From Phycisphaeraceae bacterium (lineage in GTDB: Bacteria > Planctomycetota > Phycisphaerae > Phycisphaerales > Phycisphaeraceae), in assembly GCA_028281215.1 (NCBI GenBank), contig JANQKH010000159.1, positions 1-8,197 of the forward strand: 8,197 nucleotides of DNA, written 5' to 3'. Under the pieces are notes generated by a model. The model was not told the DNA's origin, ran no database searches, and saw nothing but the letters and a program-made list of their open reading frames with translations. Position numbers and translations under genes: made by a program. Of the stretch, positions 1-6,293 are shown in pieces (the stretch's first letter is position 1; each line of letters starts with the position of its first letter).

Positions 1-902
1 AGTTCCATCGTCGCATCCTTTTCCCCCTGCAGCGTGATGACATCGGGCGCTTCGGTCTGCATGCGGAAGGCGAGTTCAAGGTTGCGAATCTCGGCTTCGA
101 GTTTGTCGTTCCCAGGTGACGCTCCGCCGGCGCGCGACAGATGTTCTTTGTTCATCAATTGAATGAGATCGAGATGTTGCCGTTGCGCCTTGCTCGACTT
201 CGCCCAGGTGGGTTCGAGGTTTTCGATCGAACGGAAGCGCTGCGTCTTCTGCGATTTACCGACGGGCGTGCCGCCGTACTGGTTCGGCAGGAACGCGGTC
301 GGTCGGCTTTTGGGTGCGTCGGGCAGGATGTCGATGTACGCGGGCAGATTCTCGGTTTCCGCGCCTAGGCCGTACACCAGCCACGAGCCGAGTGTCGGTC
401 GTGATTCGGTGCCATGCCCGGTGTGAATCATCGCCTTTGCCGTGATGTGATCATTCTGTTTGTGATGCAGCGAATGGATGAAGCACAACTCGTCGATGTG
501 TTCGTTAATGTGCGGGAACAGATCGCTGGCCCACTTGCCGGTTTGGCCGTGCCGCTTGAACGTCCATGGCGATTGGAGCACACGCCCCTGCGGCGCGAAC
601 GTAAACTTCGGCGGACGGATCGAATCCGGCAACGGCTTGCCGTGATCGGTTTTGAGACGAGGTTTGTAATCAAAGCTGTCCAGGTGCGACACGCCGCCAT
701 CAAGGAAAATGTAAATCACACGCTTCGCTTTGGGGGCGAAGTCGGGCGTACGCGGCGCGAGCGGGTTCTTCGCTTCAGCCTTGCGCGCTTCCGCAATCGC
801 TCGCCGCGCGAGGATGTCCGTCAACGCTACGCTGCCGAAGCCCAGGGCGGCGCGGGCGAGCATGTCGCGGCGGGAGAAGTTGTGGTCTGTCGTCCGGTCC
901 AT
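1..902 (-). CDS. DUF1501 family exported protein (C-terminus outside window)
   Basis: Reading the minus strand from the ATG at 900-902 gives 300 uninterrupted residues that run off the window edge; family members are usually some 430-480 residues, so about a third is missing. A twin-arginine motif (SRRDML, residues 10-15) followed by a short hydrophobic stretch (about 18-31) suggests Tat export of a folded protein. Family landmarks are clear: VIYIFLDGGVSHLDSFD at 62-78, which matches the usual F-x-x-GG-x-SHLD-x-FD block, then an HITAKAMIHTGHG segment and RPTLGSWLVYGLGAE. DUF1501 proteins are distantly related to the sulfatase/alkaline phosphatase fold, and their biochemical role is unknown. 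The gene lies 159 bp downstream of the DUF1549/DUF1553 gene on the same strand; this pairing is very common in Planctomycetota and suggests a joint envelope function. No good Shine-Dalgarno is seen, only a weak GAGAT before the ATG. Family assignment is confident; function is not. Confidence 0.93.
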   Translation of the reverse strand, partial: MDRTTDHNFSRRDMLARAALGFGSVALTDILARRAIAEARKAEAKNPLAPRTPDFAPKAKRVIYIFLDGGVSHLDSFDYKPRLKTDHGKPLPDSIRPPKFTFAPQGRVLQSPWTFKRHGQTGKWASDLFPHINEHIDELCFIHSLHHKQNDHITAKAMIHTGHGTESRPTLGSWLVYGLGAETENLPAYIDILPDAPKSRPTAFLPNQYGGTPVGKSQKTQRFRSIENLEPTWAKSSKAQRQHLDLIQLMNKEHLSRAGGASPGNDKLEAEIRNLELAFRMQTEAPDVITLQGEKDATME

Positions 903-915
903 TGATCTCGACTCG

Positions 916-929
916 CGTCACACGTGACG
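916..929. promoter_or_regulatory. Perfect 6+2+6 palindrome before the DUF1501 gene
   Basis: CGTCAC-AC-GTGACG is a perfect inverted repeat ending 14 nt upstream of the DUF1501 ATG. The position and symmetry fit a dimeric-regulator operator, but a 2-nt loop makes it unlikely to act as an RNA hairpin. No known regulator is recognised, and it could be chance in GC-rich DNA. Confidence 0.25.
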
Positions 930-948
930 TTGTTCATGCGACCCATTC

Positions 949-988
949 GAGCCGGACTCTGTGAGTCCGGTCGCTGCAAAGCAGCGTC
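949..988 (+). repeat. Two-hairpin palindromic element, copy A
   Basis: This 40-nt unit forms two back-to-back hairpins. Hairpin 1 is CCGGACT / AGTCCGG with loop CTGTG (952-970). Hairpin 2 is CGCTGC / GCAGCG with loop AAA (972-986). A second copy lies inverted at 1008-1047. The framework GAGCCGG...CTGTG...CCGGTCGC is kept while stem bases vary in matched pairs. It sits between two minus-strand genes that are probably cotranscribed. It resembles REP-type intergenic palindromes. Whether it acts in RNA (processing, stability) or as a mobile DNA element cannot be told from one locus. Confidence 0.75.
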
Positions 989-1007
989 ATCTCATCTTGG
1001 TTTTTTT

Positions 1008-1047
1008 CACGCGACTTCGTCGCGACCGGGCACACAGTGCCCGGCTC
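1008..1047 (-). repeat. Two-hairpin palindromic element, copy B (inverted)
   Basis: Read on the minus strand, this is a diverged copy of the element at 949-988: 30 of 40 positions are identical. Hairpin 1 is CCGGGCAC / GTGCCCGG with loop TGT; hairpin 2 is CGCGAC / GTCGCG with loop GAA. Eight of the ten differences from copy A fall in four paired positions, so every base pair is preserved; the others are one loop base and the last base. In the likely PSD1-DUF1501 transcript this copy comes first, 14 nt after the PSD1 stop codon. The two copies could also pair with each other across the 19-nt spacer to make one long stem. Confidence 0.75.
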
Positions 1048-1061
1048 TGTTCAGTTAAAGC

Positions 1062-3878
1062 CTATTCAATGTATCGAAACGCATTGGAACTGTAGACCGC
1101 CAAACACACGCGCACCCACGCTTCCTCGCGCGTGGCGCCGTCTTTGATGGCGGCATCGATGTAGTCCATCGTCGCGCGGGTCACAGCATCATTCGGATAT
1201 CGTCCCAGCGCCAGCACGTACACTTGCTCCAATCGTTCGCCTTCGGTGATCTGCTTCAACTGTAACACCCGCGCGGCAAGTTGCTCGGCGTAATAGCGCG
1301 GCAGCGGGTTATTCATGAACCATAGTGACTGCGCTGCCGTGCTCGTCTGATCGCGTTTGGGCATCGACACGCCGGTGTGTTGGTAATCGAACACGCCGAA
1401 CATCTTTTTGATCTCCAAGCCCAAGCCCTTTGGCGAACGGTTGCTGGTGAGCACGTACATCATGCGGTCGGCGGACTTGTTGAAATCGAGCGGACTGGAT
1501 GTTTGCCGCCGCACCTTGCCGATCGAACAGAGCATGGCGTCGTAGATCGCTTCGACGCTGAGGCGCTGGCGGGGGAAAGCGGATAGCCATTTCGGATTTT
1601 GGATTTCGGATTTCGGATGGGTGGATGCCATGCGATAGGTATTCGACGTGCAGATCAACTTTTGAATGTGCTTGACCGACCAGCCCGACTTGACGAATTC
1701 ATCCGCCAACCAGTCGAGCAGCGCCGGGTGCGTCGGCTTGGCGCCGCGCGTGCCGAAATCGTTCGGCGTGGCAACCAGCCCCTCACCAAAATGCCACTGC
1801 CAGATGCGGTTGACCATCACCCGTGCGGTCAGTGGATTTTTCGGATGCGAAAGCCAAACCGCCAGTTGCAGTCGGCCGGATTCATCGGCGGGCATCTTCG
1901 GGTTGACCAGCGTGTTGTCGAACAGCCGCAGCATGCCGCGCGGCGTGGGTTCATCGCGGGTGTTGTAAACATCGCCGCGGATGTGGACGGGGATGTCGGT
2001 GATCGCTTCGGGTGGACGATTGATGAGCATGCCTTTGAAGTGAAGTTCATCCGACACTGCGAGAATGTCGGGGTACTCTCGTAAAGATGCTTGCGCCTTG
2101 CGAATCATTGCGCGCTTCTTTTCCAGCCATCCTGCTTCCCAACCGGACGCCAGCGAATCCTTGCCCATGGCAAATCGATACGGGCTATCGGCGTGAATCA
2201 GATAATGTCTCAACGCATTGGAATTCATCTTTGTGTTCGCAGCCACTTTCTTGACTTTCGCCTCCCATGCAGCGGTGACATGCACCAAGCGAATCTTGTC
2301 AATCTGTGGAAACTGCGCCGTCTTCGTCTTTGGATCGACACGCGCCGTCAAACGCAACGCGTTCGGCCCCGCACTCATCTGATACGTGCCCACCGATTGC
2401 CATGCGCGAAAACGTAGTCCCCAACCACCTGTCCCTTCAATTGGCTCATCGAGCGCGACCTTGGATGCGTTCCGACCTGCCTGCACATCGATCGGTGTCG
2501 GTCCTCTTGCGCTATACAGGAGTTGGATTTCATACCTGCCCGTCTTCGGCAATCGAAAGGTGTAACGGGCCCATTGCAGCACCGGCGTCTGTGTTTCGAT
2601 CACCGTTGCTTCAGCGCGTTTGGGCCCCTCGCTTTTGAAATCAAACTCTTCAACAATATCACGGATTGTTGAGATCTTGAGATTGTCCACGCCGGCGAAG
2701 TCTTCGGCTTCAACCGTCACCGTTGCCGGCCGACTCACCTCTTTTGCCAGTTTTTGAAAGTTCTCCATGGTGGTGCGTGACGCCAGGTATTCCGCAGTCT
2801 TCTCGTTTTGCTTCACGATCTCCTCGATCGTTTCATCGATGATTCGTTGCTGCTTGCCGTTATGGTGCACTTGCGACTTTGTCGCCAGTTTCCGCGTCAT
2901 CCGATCCCGCCCATCGCGCCAGAACTCACTGAAATCTCCAATGATTTTCGTGCTTTTGAAGATGCCGCCCAGCGCGTAGTAGTCTTCGGTCGGCACGGGA
3001 TCGAATGGATGATCGTGACACCGCGCGCAGCCGAGCGATAAACCCATGAACACTTTGCCCGTCGTGTCGATCATGTCGTCGACGATGTCCATGCGCAGTT
3101 GGTTGGGGTCGGTGCATTCGTCGAACCAGTCGCCGATGGAGAGGAAGGCGGGTGCGATGATCTGGTCGAAGTAGCGTTGTTTGGCGGCGGCGTCCTGGTC
3201 CGGGTCGCCGATGACTTCGAGCAGGTCGCCGGCGATCTGTTCCATGATGAAGCGGTCGTATGGCTTGTCGTGATTAAATGCGCGGACAACGTAGTCACGG
3301 TAATGCAGTTCGCCGCGGAACTTCGGTTGATGCTTGAGGCGGACGCGGTTCTGTTCGTACCGGACGACGTCAAGCCAGTGTCGGCCCATGCGTTCGCCAT
3401 AGTGCGGGCTTTTGAGCAGGCGATTGACGACCTTGTCGTGCGCGTTGTCGCTCTCATCTTCGAGGAACGCTTCGATCTCCGCGGAGGTCGGTGGCAGGCC
3501 GGTAAGCAGGAACGTAACGCGGCGTAGCCAGGTGAATTTGTCCGCCGGCGGCGCGGGGTCAACGTCGTTCGCTTCAAGTTTCGCGAGGATGAACGCATCG
3601 ATCGGGTTGCGTACCCACGCGTTCTTTTTCACTTTCGGAATCGCCGGGCGCTCGACCGGTTTGAACGACCAGAACTTTCGCCAGTAATCCCAGTTGTAAC
3701 TGTCGTCGCCGGGACGGGTTTTTTGTTTGGTGTCGAGCGTATCGGTCGGCGAATGAGTCTGTACTTTGGTCGGTGTGTCGGTTTTGTTGTCGTCTGCGAA
3801 TGTGTACATCGTCAGTGCCGACGCACCGATCGCGCCGACAAGCATGAGCGTGAACATGTGGTGCGTTGGGCTTCGCAT
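1062..3878 (-). CDS. DUF1549/DUF1553 (PSD1-type) exported protein with a CBM-like insert
   Basis: A complete 938-residue protein with an ATG at 3878 and stop TAG at 1062-1064. Residues about 8-28 look like a signal peptide (hydrophobic LMLVGAIGASALTMY, then TFA-DD), so export is likely. A low-complexity Thr/Lys/Asp linker covers about 29-60. DUF1549 spans roughly 91-310: RRVTFLLTGLPPT at 119-131, SPHYGERMGRHWLDVVRY at 157-174, and C284-A-R-C287-H288, the family's CxxCH motif. A beta-rich segment at about 385-533 starts VEAEDFAG and ends PQIDKIRLV; it resembles a CBM6/35-type carbohydrate-binding module. DUF1553 spans about 645-905, with VMVNRIWQWHFGEGLVATPNDFG at 688-710 (quoted as separate motifs VMVNRIWQ, HFGEGLV and NDFG), FPRQRL and QSLWFMNNP. 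The N-terminal planctomycete cytochrome domain found in many relatives is absent. Start support is modest: only a GAGAT-like sequence precedes it. It is probably cotranscribed with the DUF1501 gene. The family's biochemical activity is unknown; a role in polysaccharide handling is only inferred. Confidence 0.93.
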   Translation of the reverse strand: MRSPTHHMFTLMLVGAIGASALTMYTFADDNKTDTPTKVQTHSPTDTLDTKQKTRPGDDSYNWDYWRKFWSFKPVERPAIPKVKKNAWVRNPIDAFILAKLEANDVDPAPPADKFTWLRRVTFLLTGLPPTSAEIEAFLEDESDNAHDKVVNRLLKSPHYGERMGRHWLDVVRYEQNRVRLKHQPKFRGELHYRDYVVRAFNHDKPYDRFIMEQIAGDLLEVIGDPDQDAAAKQRYFDQIIAPAFLSIGDWFDECTDPNQLRMDIVDDMIDTTGKVFMGLSLGCARCHDHPFDPVPTEDYYALGGIFKSTKIIGDFSEFWRDGRDRMTRKLATKSQVHHNGKQQRIIDETIEEIVKQNEKTAEYLASRTTMENFQKLAKEVSRPATVTVEAEDFAGVDNLKISTIRDIVEEFDFKSEGPKRAEATVIETQTPVLQWARYTFRLPKTGRYEIQLLYSARGPTPIDVQAGRNASKVALDEPIEGTGGWGLRFRAWQSVGTYQMSAGPNALRLTARVDPKTKTAQFPQIDKIRLVHVTAAWEAKVKKVAANTKMNSNALRHYLIHADSPYRFAMGKDSLASGWEAGWLEKKRAMIRKAQASLREYPDILAVSDELHFKGMLINRPPEAITDIPVHIRGDVYNTRDEPTPRGMLRLFDNTLVNPKMPADESGRLQLAVWLSHPKNPLTARVMVNRIWQWHFGEGLVATPNDFGTRGAKPTHPALLDWLADEFVKSGWSVKHIQKLICTSNTYRMASTHPKSEIQNPKWLSAFPRQRLSVEAIYDAMLCSIGKVRRQTSSPLDFNKSADRMMYVLTSNRSPKGLGLEIKKMFGVFDYQHTGVSMPKRDQTSTAAQSLWFMNNPLPRYYAEQLAARVLQLKQITEGERLEQVYVLALGRYPNDAVTRATMDYIDAAIKDGATREEAWVRVCLAVYSSNAFRYIE
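1590..1617 (-). repeat. Heptanucleotide tandem repeat inside the PSD1 coding sequence
   Basis: On the plus strand there are four consecutive 7-bp units, TTTCGGA, TTTTGGA, TTTCGGA and TTTCGGA; on the coding strand these read ATCCGAA with one unit ATCCAAA. They encode about residues 754-763 (HPKSEIQNPK), between the NTYRM and FPRQRL motifs of DUF1553, where relatives vary in length. Three units equal seven codons, so only gains or losses of three units keep the frame. The AT-rich, low-complexity sequence contrasts with the GC-rich gene around it and looks inserted. Confidence 0.8.
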
Positions 3879-4064
3879 GGCACCATCTCTATCTCTGGAA
3901 GGCAGTTGACGCCTTCAATTCTACGCATCGGTGAAAAAGGGCGGGGAATTTGCAGGGTTTGCATGTTTGGCGGGACGGGACGTGATTGGCGGGTGATTCA
4001 ATCATGCATCGCTCGCCGCAGTCGGTGATCTGCGATCGCCCGCTAAACGCGGTATCCTCCCTGC
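3879..4064. other. Divergent intergenic region between the PSD1 gene and ymdB
   Basis: 186 bp separate the two divergent starts and should hold promoters for both. On the minus strand, TAGAAT (complement of 3918-3923) matches five of six bases of a sigma-70 -10 box and would place a start near 3911, giving a leader of about 33 nt for the PSD1 gene; no convincing -35 box accompanies it. A 6-bp hairpin (GAAGGC / GCCTTC, 7-nt loop, 3898-3916) would lie at the start of that leader. On the plus side only the -10-like TATCCT close to ymdB stands out. No gene is seen here. Confidence 0.3.
4053..4058 (+). promoter_or_regulatory. Candidate -10 box of a leaderless ymdB transcript
   Basis: TATCCT matches four of six bases of TATAAT and ends 6 nt before the ymdB ATG, the spacing at which transcription would begin at or next to the start codon. 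No Shine-Dalgarno lies before the ATG; the bases there are CCTCCCTGC. The -35 region (about 4030-4035, CTGCGA) is poor. A leaderless transcript is an inference from spacing only. Confidence 0.3.
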
Positions 4065-4907
4065 ATGGCAGTTCGCATCGTCATGTTGGGCGACATCGTC
4101 GGCGGTCCCGGTCGCCGAGCGGTGGTGCAGCAGATTCCAGTGATCCGCCAGCGCTATGCACCTCACCTGATCGTCGTCAACGGCGAAAACATCGCCAACG
4201 GCACGGGCATCACACCTGACCTGTATCGCAAACTCTGCGACGCGGGAGTGGACGGCGTGACGTTGGGCGATCACGTCTACAAAAAGTCACAGATCGTCGG
4301 CGTGCTCGAACGCGAATCCAACATCACCCGCCCGGCGAATCTTCCCGCCGGTGCGGCCGGTAAGCGCTGGATGAAACTGCAACCGACCGCGCAGGAAGAC
4401 GACACTGCCACCGACCTGCCACCGGTCTACGTGATCACCGTGCTCGGCCGAATCTTTATGAGCTTGCCGGCGAACGATCCGTTTGCCACTGTCGATTCAT
4501 TTTTGAACGAGTTGCCTGACCGGGGCGCGATCGTCCTCGTTGAAATTCATTGTGAAGCAACGAGTGAAAAACGCGCGATGGGTTACTACTTCGACGGCCG
4601 CGTCTCGGCGGTACTCGGCACACACACCCACGTCGCCACCGCCGATGCGCAACTTCTGCCCAAAGGCACGGCTTACCAGACCGACTTGGGCATGAGTGGG
4701 CCGATGACCAGCATTCTCGGTCGAGACGTCGACAACGTGCTCAAGCACATGACGACCGCGATGCACGCGCCGTTCGATGTGGCTGAGGGCGACCCACGCG
4801 TCCATGGTGTGTACTTGGAAATCAGTGAACAGACCCGACTGGCGACGCACATCGAACGCATCGAGTTGAAGGCGGATGTCAACGCACCGCCGTTTGCCGC
4901 GACTTGA
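4065..4907 (+). CDS. ymdB: YmdB/TIGR00282-family metallophosphoesterase
   Basis: A 280-residue protein of normal length for the YmdB family, cytoplasmic dimetal phosphodiesterases. Bacillus subtilis YmdB hydrolyses 2',3'-cyclic nucleotides and affects biofilm and motility gene expression. Motifs run in order: MLGDIVGGPGR at 7-17 with metal ligand D10, VVNGENIANG at 37-46 with E41 and N42, LGDHVY at 67-72 with H70, ITRPANLPAG at 87-96, GRIFM at 128-132, H162-C-E-A-T-S-E-K, DGRVSAVLGTHTHVATAD at 177-194 with H187 and H189, and TDLGMSGP. The oddity is D69: most members have Asn in LGNH, a metal-bridging ligand, so Asp may tune metal use or simply mark a subclade. The ATG at 4065 begins exactly at the conserved first strand and lacks a Shine-Dalgarno. 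The gene converges on the GGDEF gene with a 6-nt gap. Substrate in this organism is inferred from the family. Confidence 0.92.
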   Translation: MAVRIVMLGDIVGGPGRRAVVQQIPVIRQRYAPHLIVVNGENIANGTGITPDLYRKLCDAGVDGVTLGDHVYKKSQIVGVLERESNITRPANLPAGAAGKRWMKLQPTAQEDDTATDLPPVYVITVLGRIFMSLPANDPFATVDSFLNELPDRGAIVLVEIHCEATSEKRAMGYYFDGRVSAVLGTHTHVATADAQLLPKGTAYQTDLGMSGPMTSILGRDVDNVLKHMTTAMHAPFDVAEGDPRVHGVYLEISEQTRLATHIERIELKADVNAPPFAAT

Positions 4908-4913
4908 AATGGT

Positions 4914-6038
4914 TCATGCGCCGACGACACAACCCTTGCCGGCACGTTTAGCGACGTAGAGTTGGTTGTCCGCCGCTTTGAGCAGGTCTTCGGCATTTTC
5001 AGCACGGCAGACGTTCGCCGATGCGATGCCGATGCTCAGGTCCGGGGAGAACGGACCGGGATACCGAGCCCGCGCGTGTTGGCGAAATAGAGCGATCAGG
5101 TTGTACGCAAACTGCTTGACTCGCGAGGTAAGGCACTCGGGCATCAACACAATGAATTCATCGCCACCGGTACGGATGGCACAGTCTTCGCTGCGGATGG
5201 AGGCCTTGATCAGTTGCGCCAGGAAGCGAAGCAGATCATCACCGGCAGCGTGACCGTTGGTATCGTTCATCTGCTTGAAGTTGTCCATGTCGATGGCGAT
5301 GCAGGTAAGATCGGACCCGCTTTGTCGACAGGTGTCGAAGAGGACGGGGCATTGCTCATCCATGAACAGGCGATTGCCCAGACCCGTCAGTGCATCCTGA
5401 AGGGCCCGGGCTTCCAGTTTGCGTGTGGCTTCCTTGGTCGCGCGCTGTACTTTCTCATCCATTGTGCGGCGAAGGTGTTTCGCCTGATGGTAATCACGCA
5501 GCGCGGTTGCAGAATAGGCGTGAATCGCCCGCGCCAGTTCGCCCACTTCATCCCGTCGATGAATCGGTAGCGAGTTGAGCACCTTGGGACGATCCAATCG
5601 CTGCACCCCTTCGACTTCGTTGAGCAGGTTTTCCAATGGCCGATAGGTCCACGCACGGGCGAAGTAGACGAAGCCGATCAGCGCCGCGCATATCGCGATC
5701 CAGACAACAATGTGGAACATTTCGCCGTAGGTGCCCAACAGTAGGCCGATCATGAGTGAGCCGGTGGCGGTCAGTGTGATCTTGGCGCGTAGCGGGGTTT
5801 CGTCCCAGAGCAGCGAGCGTGATTTGGTTTTGTCCGCGTCCGTCACACCATTCGGGCCGGTCGCGTTGTCTTGCGATGCTGCCGACCTTTCATTCGTTTC
5901 CGATTGGGAGGCAACGCGTCGTTGAGAAGATGGGGCCGTCCGACGCGCCGACGGCTTGACCGCCGTGGTCTCCCTGGACTTTGGACGTCCCGTCGCGATG
6001 GTTTCTCCGGATTGCCTCACCTCGTCTACATCGGACAC
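4914..6038 (-). CDS. Membrane-bound HAMP-GGDEF diguanylate cyclase
   Basis: A 374-residue protein predicted to make the second messenger c-di-GMP from two GTP. In order: about 80 polar, Ser/Thr/Arg-rich and probably disordered residues; two membrane segments (about 87-103 and 109-127) joined by a loop of only some 6-8 residues; a HAMP-like region (about 128-182, with RRDEVGELARAI at 161-172); a charged helical linker (about 183-212); and a GGDEF domain (about 213-372). The active site is intact: DALTGLGNR at 215-223, IDMDNFKQMND at 249-259, NGHAAGD, and GGDEF at 291-295. RSED at 282-285, five residues before GGDEF, is the classical RxxD inhibitory site, implying product feedback. There is no periplasmic sensor domain, so the signal must enter through the membrane, HAMP or N-tail. 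The start is GTG at 6036-6038 without a clear Shine-Dalgarno; the frame stays open upstream to a TAA near 6134, but no ATG, GTG or TTG was found there. Confidence 0.9.
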   Translation of the reverse strand: MSDVDEVRQSGETIATGRPKSRETTAVKPSARRTAPSSQRRVASQSETNERSAASQDNATGPNGVTDADKTKSRSLLWDETPLRAKITLTATGSLMIGLLLGTYGEMFHIVVWIAICAALIGFVYFARAWTYRPLENLLNEVEGVQRLDRPKVLNSLPIHRRDEVGELARAIHAYSATALRDYHQAKHLRRTMDEKVQRATKEATRKLEARALQDALTGLGNRLFMDEQCPVLFDTCRQSGSDLTCIAIDMDNFKQMNDTNGHAAGDDLLRFLAQLIKASIRSEDCAIRTGGDEFIVLMPECLTSRVKQFAYNLIALFRQHARARYPGPFSPDLSIGIASANVCRAENAEDLLKAADNQLYVAKRAGKGCVVGA

Positions 6039-6102
6039 CCAAGCCAGCCAGTTTGGTTTGCGACGGGGTGATTAAACCGTTTGTCTGAACGAACGGCCGA
6101 GA

Positions 6103-6129
6103 AAAACCAACTTCACGCTTCTTGGTTCT
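6103..6129 (-). other. Hairpin in the leader of the GGDEF gene
   Basis: On the minus strand AGAACCAA pairs with TTGGTTTT (8 bp with one G-T wobble) around an 11-nt loop, and the 3' arm ends in a run of T followed by TC. This looks like a weak intrinsic terminator or attenuator about 65 nt before the GTG start. If transcription of the GGDEF gene starts upstream of it, it could reduce read-through. The T run is mostly used in the stem, which weakens the terminator reading. Confidence 0.25.
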
Positions 6130-6145
6130 GCGCAGGCCTTAGATA

Positions 6146-6173
6146 TTGACAACGAAGTCCAAATTCCCATACT
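6146..6173 (+). promoter_or_regulatory. Candidate sigma-70 promoter for nrdR
   Basis: TTGACA at 6146-6151 matches the -35 consensus exactly and is followed after 16 bp by CATACT (6168-6173), four of six matches to TATAAT. Transcription would start near 6180, giving a leader of about 115 nt to the nrdR ATG. The first NrdR-like palindrome overlaps the -10 box and the second lies just downstream of the start, a classic repression layout. Confidence 0.5.
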
Positions 6174-6179
6174 TGGGGG
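6164..6179. promoter_or_regulatory. Possible NrdR box 1 (weak)
   Basis: TTCCCATACTTGGGGG is an imperfect palindrome with CCC and GGG arms around ATACTT. Taken alone, its match to the NrdR consensus (acaCwAtATaTwgtgt) is poor. Interest comes from its position over the -10 box and from the 33-bp centre-to-centre distance to box 2; known NrdR box pairs lie about 31-32 bp apart. Confidence 0.3.
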
Positions 6180-6189
6180 ATACACATCG

Positions 6190-6222
6190 GATGCCGCCCC
6201 TACATATTGGGGCACCGGCATC
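6190..6222 (+). promoter_or_regulatory. Bulged hairpin in the nrdR leader
   Basis: GATGCCG (6190-6196) pairs with CGGCATC (6216-6222), then CCCC with GGGG, leaving loop TACATATT and a CAC bulge. The inner part coincides with candidate NrdR box 2, so the symmetry may serve the DNA-binding protein, the leader RNA, or both. A second small hairpin, CCTGT / ACAGG with loop CGGG (6228-6241), follows at once and overlaps the purine-rich AGGGGG at 6239-6244. Confidence 0.4.
6197..6212. promoter_or_regulatory. Candidate NrdR box 2
   Basis: CCCCTACATATTGGGG agrees with the published NrdR consensus at the core (C-W-A-n-A-T-A-T-W-G), with only the seventh position (C for T) differing in the central block; the outer arms are GC-richer than usual. 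It lies about 82 bp before the nrdR ATG, downstream of the candidate promoter start. This supports autoregulation of nrdR, which is known in some bacteria. It also sits in a longer hairpin, so the match may be partly incidental. Confidence 0.45.
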
Positions 6223-6293
6223 AGATGCCTGTCGGGACAGGGGGATGATGAGTGTTCGATCCATATCGGACGTTCGATCGGAGCAGATGGTTT

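Noticed and set aside
284..300. Frameshift or pseudogene status of the DUF1501 gene because no stop appears
   Set aside because: The frame is clean from the ATG to the window edge and all family motifs are in order; it is simply cut by the window.
414..905. Long plus-strand open frame opposite the DUF1501 gene
   Set aside because: It is antisense to a gene with clear family motifs throughout, its translation has no recognisable motif, and no ribosome site precedes it.
971..1007. Intrinsic terminator from hairpin 972-986 and the T run at 1001-1007
   Set aside because: The T run is 14 nt away from the stem, and both flanking genes are on the minus strand, where the run is A.
1599..2084. 161-codon plus-strand open frame inside the PSD1 gene
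   Set aside because: It lies opposite the conserved DUF1553 region; GC-rich codon use on the minus strand explains the lack of stops.
3071..3598. 175-codon minus-strand frame overlapping the PSD1 gene in another frame
   Set aside because: It is a frame-shifted shadow, very rich in Arg, Ser and Thr, with no motifs; the DUF1549 motifs are in the main frame.
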